Positions 48,656-49,658 of a stretch of DNA of 49,658 nucleotides are shown here, piece by piece. Under the pieces are notes generated by a model that saw only the letters and a program-made list of their open reading frames with translations, was not told where the DNA came from and did not search any database. The position numbers and the translations under genes were made by a program. Origin of the DNA: Clostridia bacterium (GTDB lineage: Bacteria > Bacillota > Clostridia > Oscillospirales > CAG-272). The stretch is from contig JAGBBQ010000032.1 in assembly GCA_017938425.1 (NCBI GenBank), positions 1 to 49,658 on the forward strand, in the 5' to 3' direction. Position 1 is the stretch's first letter. Every line of letters starts with the position of its first letter.

Positions 48656-49450
48656 ATGAAAAAATACATGCTCATCACGGGCGCCGGCGGTGGAATGGGC
48701 CGCGCGGCGGCCGCGCATTTTGCCTCTCTCGGCTACGGGGTGCTCGCCCTGGACGTAAAGCCCTGCGAGGAGGGGGATAATATCACTTATATTGAGGCGG
48801 ACGTCACCTCAGAGGAGAGCCTGCGCACGGCTTTTGCGAGGATCAGGGAAGAGACGGAGTCGCTCTTCGCGGTTTTGCATTTTGCGGGGATCTATATGCT
48901 GGATTCGCTTGTGGAGATGGAGAGCGATGCCTTTCGGCGCATCCTGGAGATCAACCTCACGGGGGTCTTTTCCGTCAATAAGCTTGCCCTGCCGATGCTT
49001 TCGGCGGGGAGCCGCATCCTGATCACCACAAGTGAGCTTGCGCCGCTCGATCCCTTGCCCTTCACGGGCATTTACGCTGTGACCAAGGCGGCGCTGGATA
49101 AGTACGCCTACGCGCTCGCTATGGAGCTGCAGCTGAAGGGCATCGCCGTTTCGGTGCTGCGTGCGGGCGCGGTAAAGACCGATATGCTCGGCGCATCCAC
49201 CGATGCACTCGCGCGCTTTTGTGAGAGGACGGCGCTTTATACCTGCAACGCGAGGCGCTTTCGCGCGGTGGTCGATCGGGTGGAGGCGCGCGCCGCCTCT
49301 CCCGAGCGGATCGCGAAAAAGGCGGAAAGGATCCTTCATAGGCGCCGCCCTCCCTTCGTGAATGCGATCAACCGCAATCCCTTGCTCCTGCTCCTTCATA
49401 TGCTGCCGAAGCGGCTGCAGCTTTTTATTATCCGAAGGATCCTGAAATGA
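48656..49450 (+). CDS. Short-chain dehydrogenase/reductase (SDR)
   Basis: 264 residues, with GGGGGAG before the ATG. The cofactor loop is TGAGGGMG near the N-terminus. ADVT follows at about 49-52, then HFAG in place of NNAG. The catalytic Tyr and Lys are in YAVTK, and the Ser site is in ITTSELA. The C-terminal part, about 80 residues, is basic and hydrophobic (LLLLHMLPKRLQLFIIRRILK), longer than in plain SDRs, and may bind membrane. An NAD(P)-dependent oxidoreductase; the substrate is not known. It may be read with the phosphate transporter or from its own unseen promoter. Confidence 0.9.
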   Translation: MKKYMLITGAGGGMGRAAAAHFASLGYGVLALDVKPCEEGDNITYIEADVTSEESLRTAFARIREETESLFAVLHFAGIYMLDSLVEMESDAFRRILEINLTGVFSVNKLALPMLSAGSRILITTSELAPLDPLPFTGIYAVTKAALDKYAYALAMELQLKGIAVSVLRAGAVKTDMLGASTDALARFCERTALYTCNARRFRAVVDRVEARAASPERIAKKAERILHRRRPPFVNAINRNPLLLLLHMLPKRLQLFIIRRILK

Positions 49451-49523
49451 TTTGAGAGGCACCGTAAAAAAGCGCTCCCCACGCTTGGGCGTTTCCCTTA
49501 GGGATTTGAATTGAATCAATCAT

Positions 49524-49557
49524 AAAACTCGTCTTTTAATAAGTCGAGTTTTCTTTT
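49524..49557 (+). terminator. Probable terminator after the SDR gene
   Basis: AAAACTCG (49524-49531) pairs with CGAGTTTT (49545-49552), followed by CTTTT. The 8-bp stem has a long loop, so strength is moderate. Confidence 0.55.
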
Positions 49558-49572
49558 ACCACGCAAAACAAA

Positions 49573-49601
49573 TTGAATTAAATTTTATTTTATGTTATAA
49601 T
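49573..49601 (+). promoter_or_regulatory. Promoter of the last, partial gene
   Basis: TTGAAT (49573-49578), a 17-bp spacer and TATAAT (49596-49601). Confidence 0.7.
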
Positions 49602-49638
49602 AAACTCACCGATAAATAAGAATTTGACGGAGTGTATA

Positions 49639-49658
49639 ATGAGCAAAAAATTAACCGA
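49639..49658 (+). CDS. Start of an unidentified gene (cut by the window end)
   Basis: A GGAG site is followed by an ATG and six codons (MSKKLT) to the window edge, behind a clear promoter. Too short to identify. Confidence 0.45.

Overview
The window looks like the chromosome of an uncultured anaerobic Bacillota (class Clostridia, gut type). The evidence is many lipoproteins with classic lipoboxes, AGGAGG ribosome sites, sigma-A promoters almost all with 17-bp spacers, TAXI-TRAP and CUT1-type transporters, FeoAB under a DtxR-type regulator, and a row of MATE pumps. No tRNA, rRNA, CRISPR array, integrase or IS element was seen. The host is inferred from gene style, not from a marker gene.

Layout. 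1-2.3 kb: the start of NAD synthetase, a ThyX-fold protein without the ThyX signature, and an RDD membrane protein. 2.4-15.7 kb: a probable operon for a CUT1 ABC importer (ATPase, two permeases, binding lipoprotein), followed by three secreted lipoproteins. These are a staphylococcal-nuclease/OB-fold protein, a 1884-residue modular repeat protein and, after a terminator, a barnase-like ribonuclease with all four key barnase residues in place. 15.8-18.4 kb: a translationally coupled minus-strand operon of two NrnA-like DHH phosphoesterases and SurE nucleotidase. Together 7-18 kb could cut nucleic acid outside the cell and finish oligonucleotides and nucleotides inside (inference). 18.7-23.6 kb: a TAXI-TRAP transporter and a cytoplasmic beta-lactamase-fold serine hydrolase.

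23.6-28.67 kb is a visibly AT-richer accessory island and the most interesting part. It holds a coiled-coil protein plus membrane protein pair behind a short leader ORF, a small XRE regulator, and a tight three-gene operon. That operon encodes a prokaryotic viperin (radical SAM antiviral nucleotide-analogue synthase), an unknown 251-residue protein and a DEDDh exonuclease with a BRCT-like tail. I see no nucleotide kinase beside the viperin. The viperin-unknown-exonuclease operon is the best candidate for an undescribed anti-phage system.

28.7-31.7 kb: a four-gene overlapping operon of response regulator, histidine kinase and two membrane proteins. 31.8-35.1 kb: the feoA-feoB-Cys-rich protein iron(II) operon, with two identical-architecture operators (GTTAGC-N4-GCTAAC), next to a DtxR-family repressor. 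35.1-37.3 kb: two small membrane paralogues of the 28.7-kb protein, a TetR regulator and an XRE regulator. 37.3-45.0 kb: a probable six-gene operon with four tandem MATE exporters, an SGNH-type acetylesterase and a Cys-His hydrolase-like protein, with a perfect 20-bp palindrome over its -35 box. 45.2-49.66 kb: HD hydrolase, NagD-like HAD phosphatase, Na/Pi cotransporter with a PhoU-like tail, a short-chain dehydrogenase, and the first codons of another gene.
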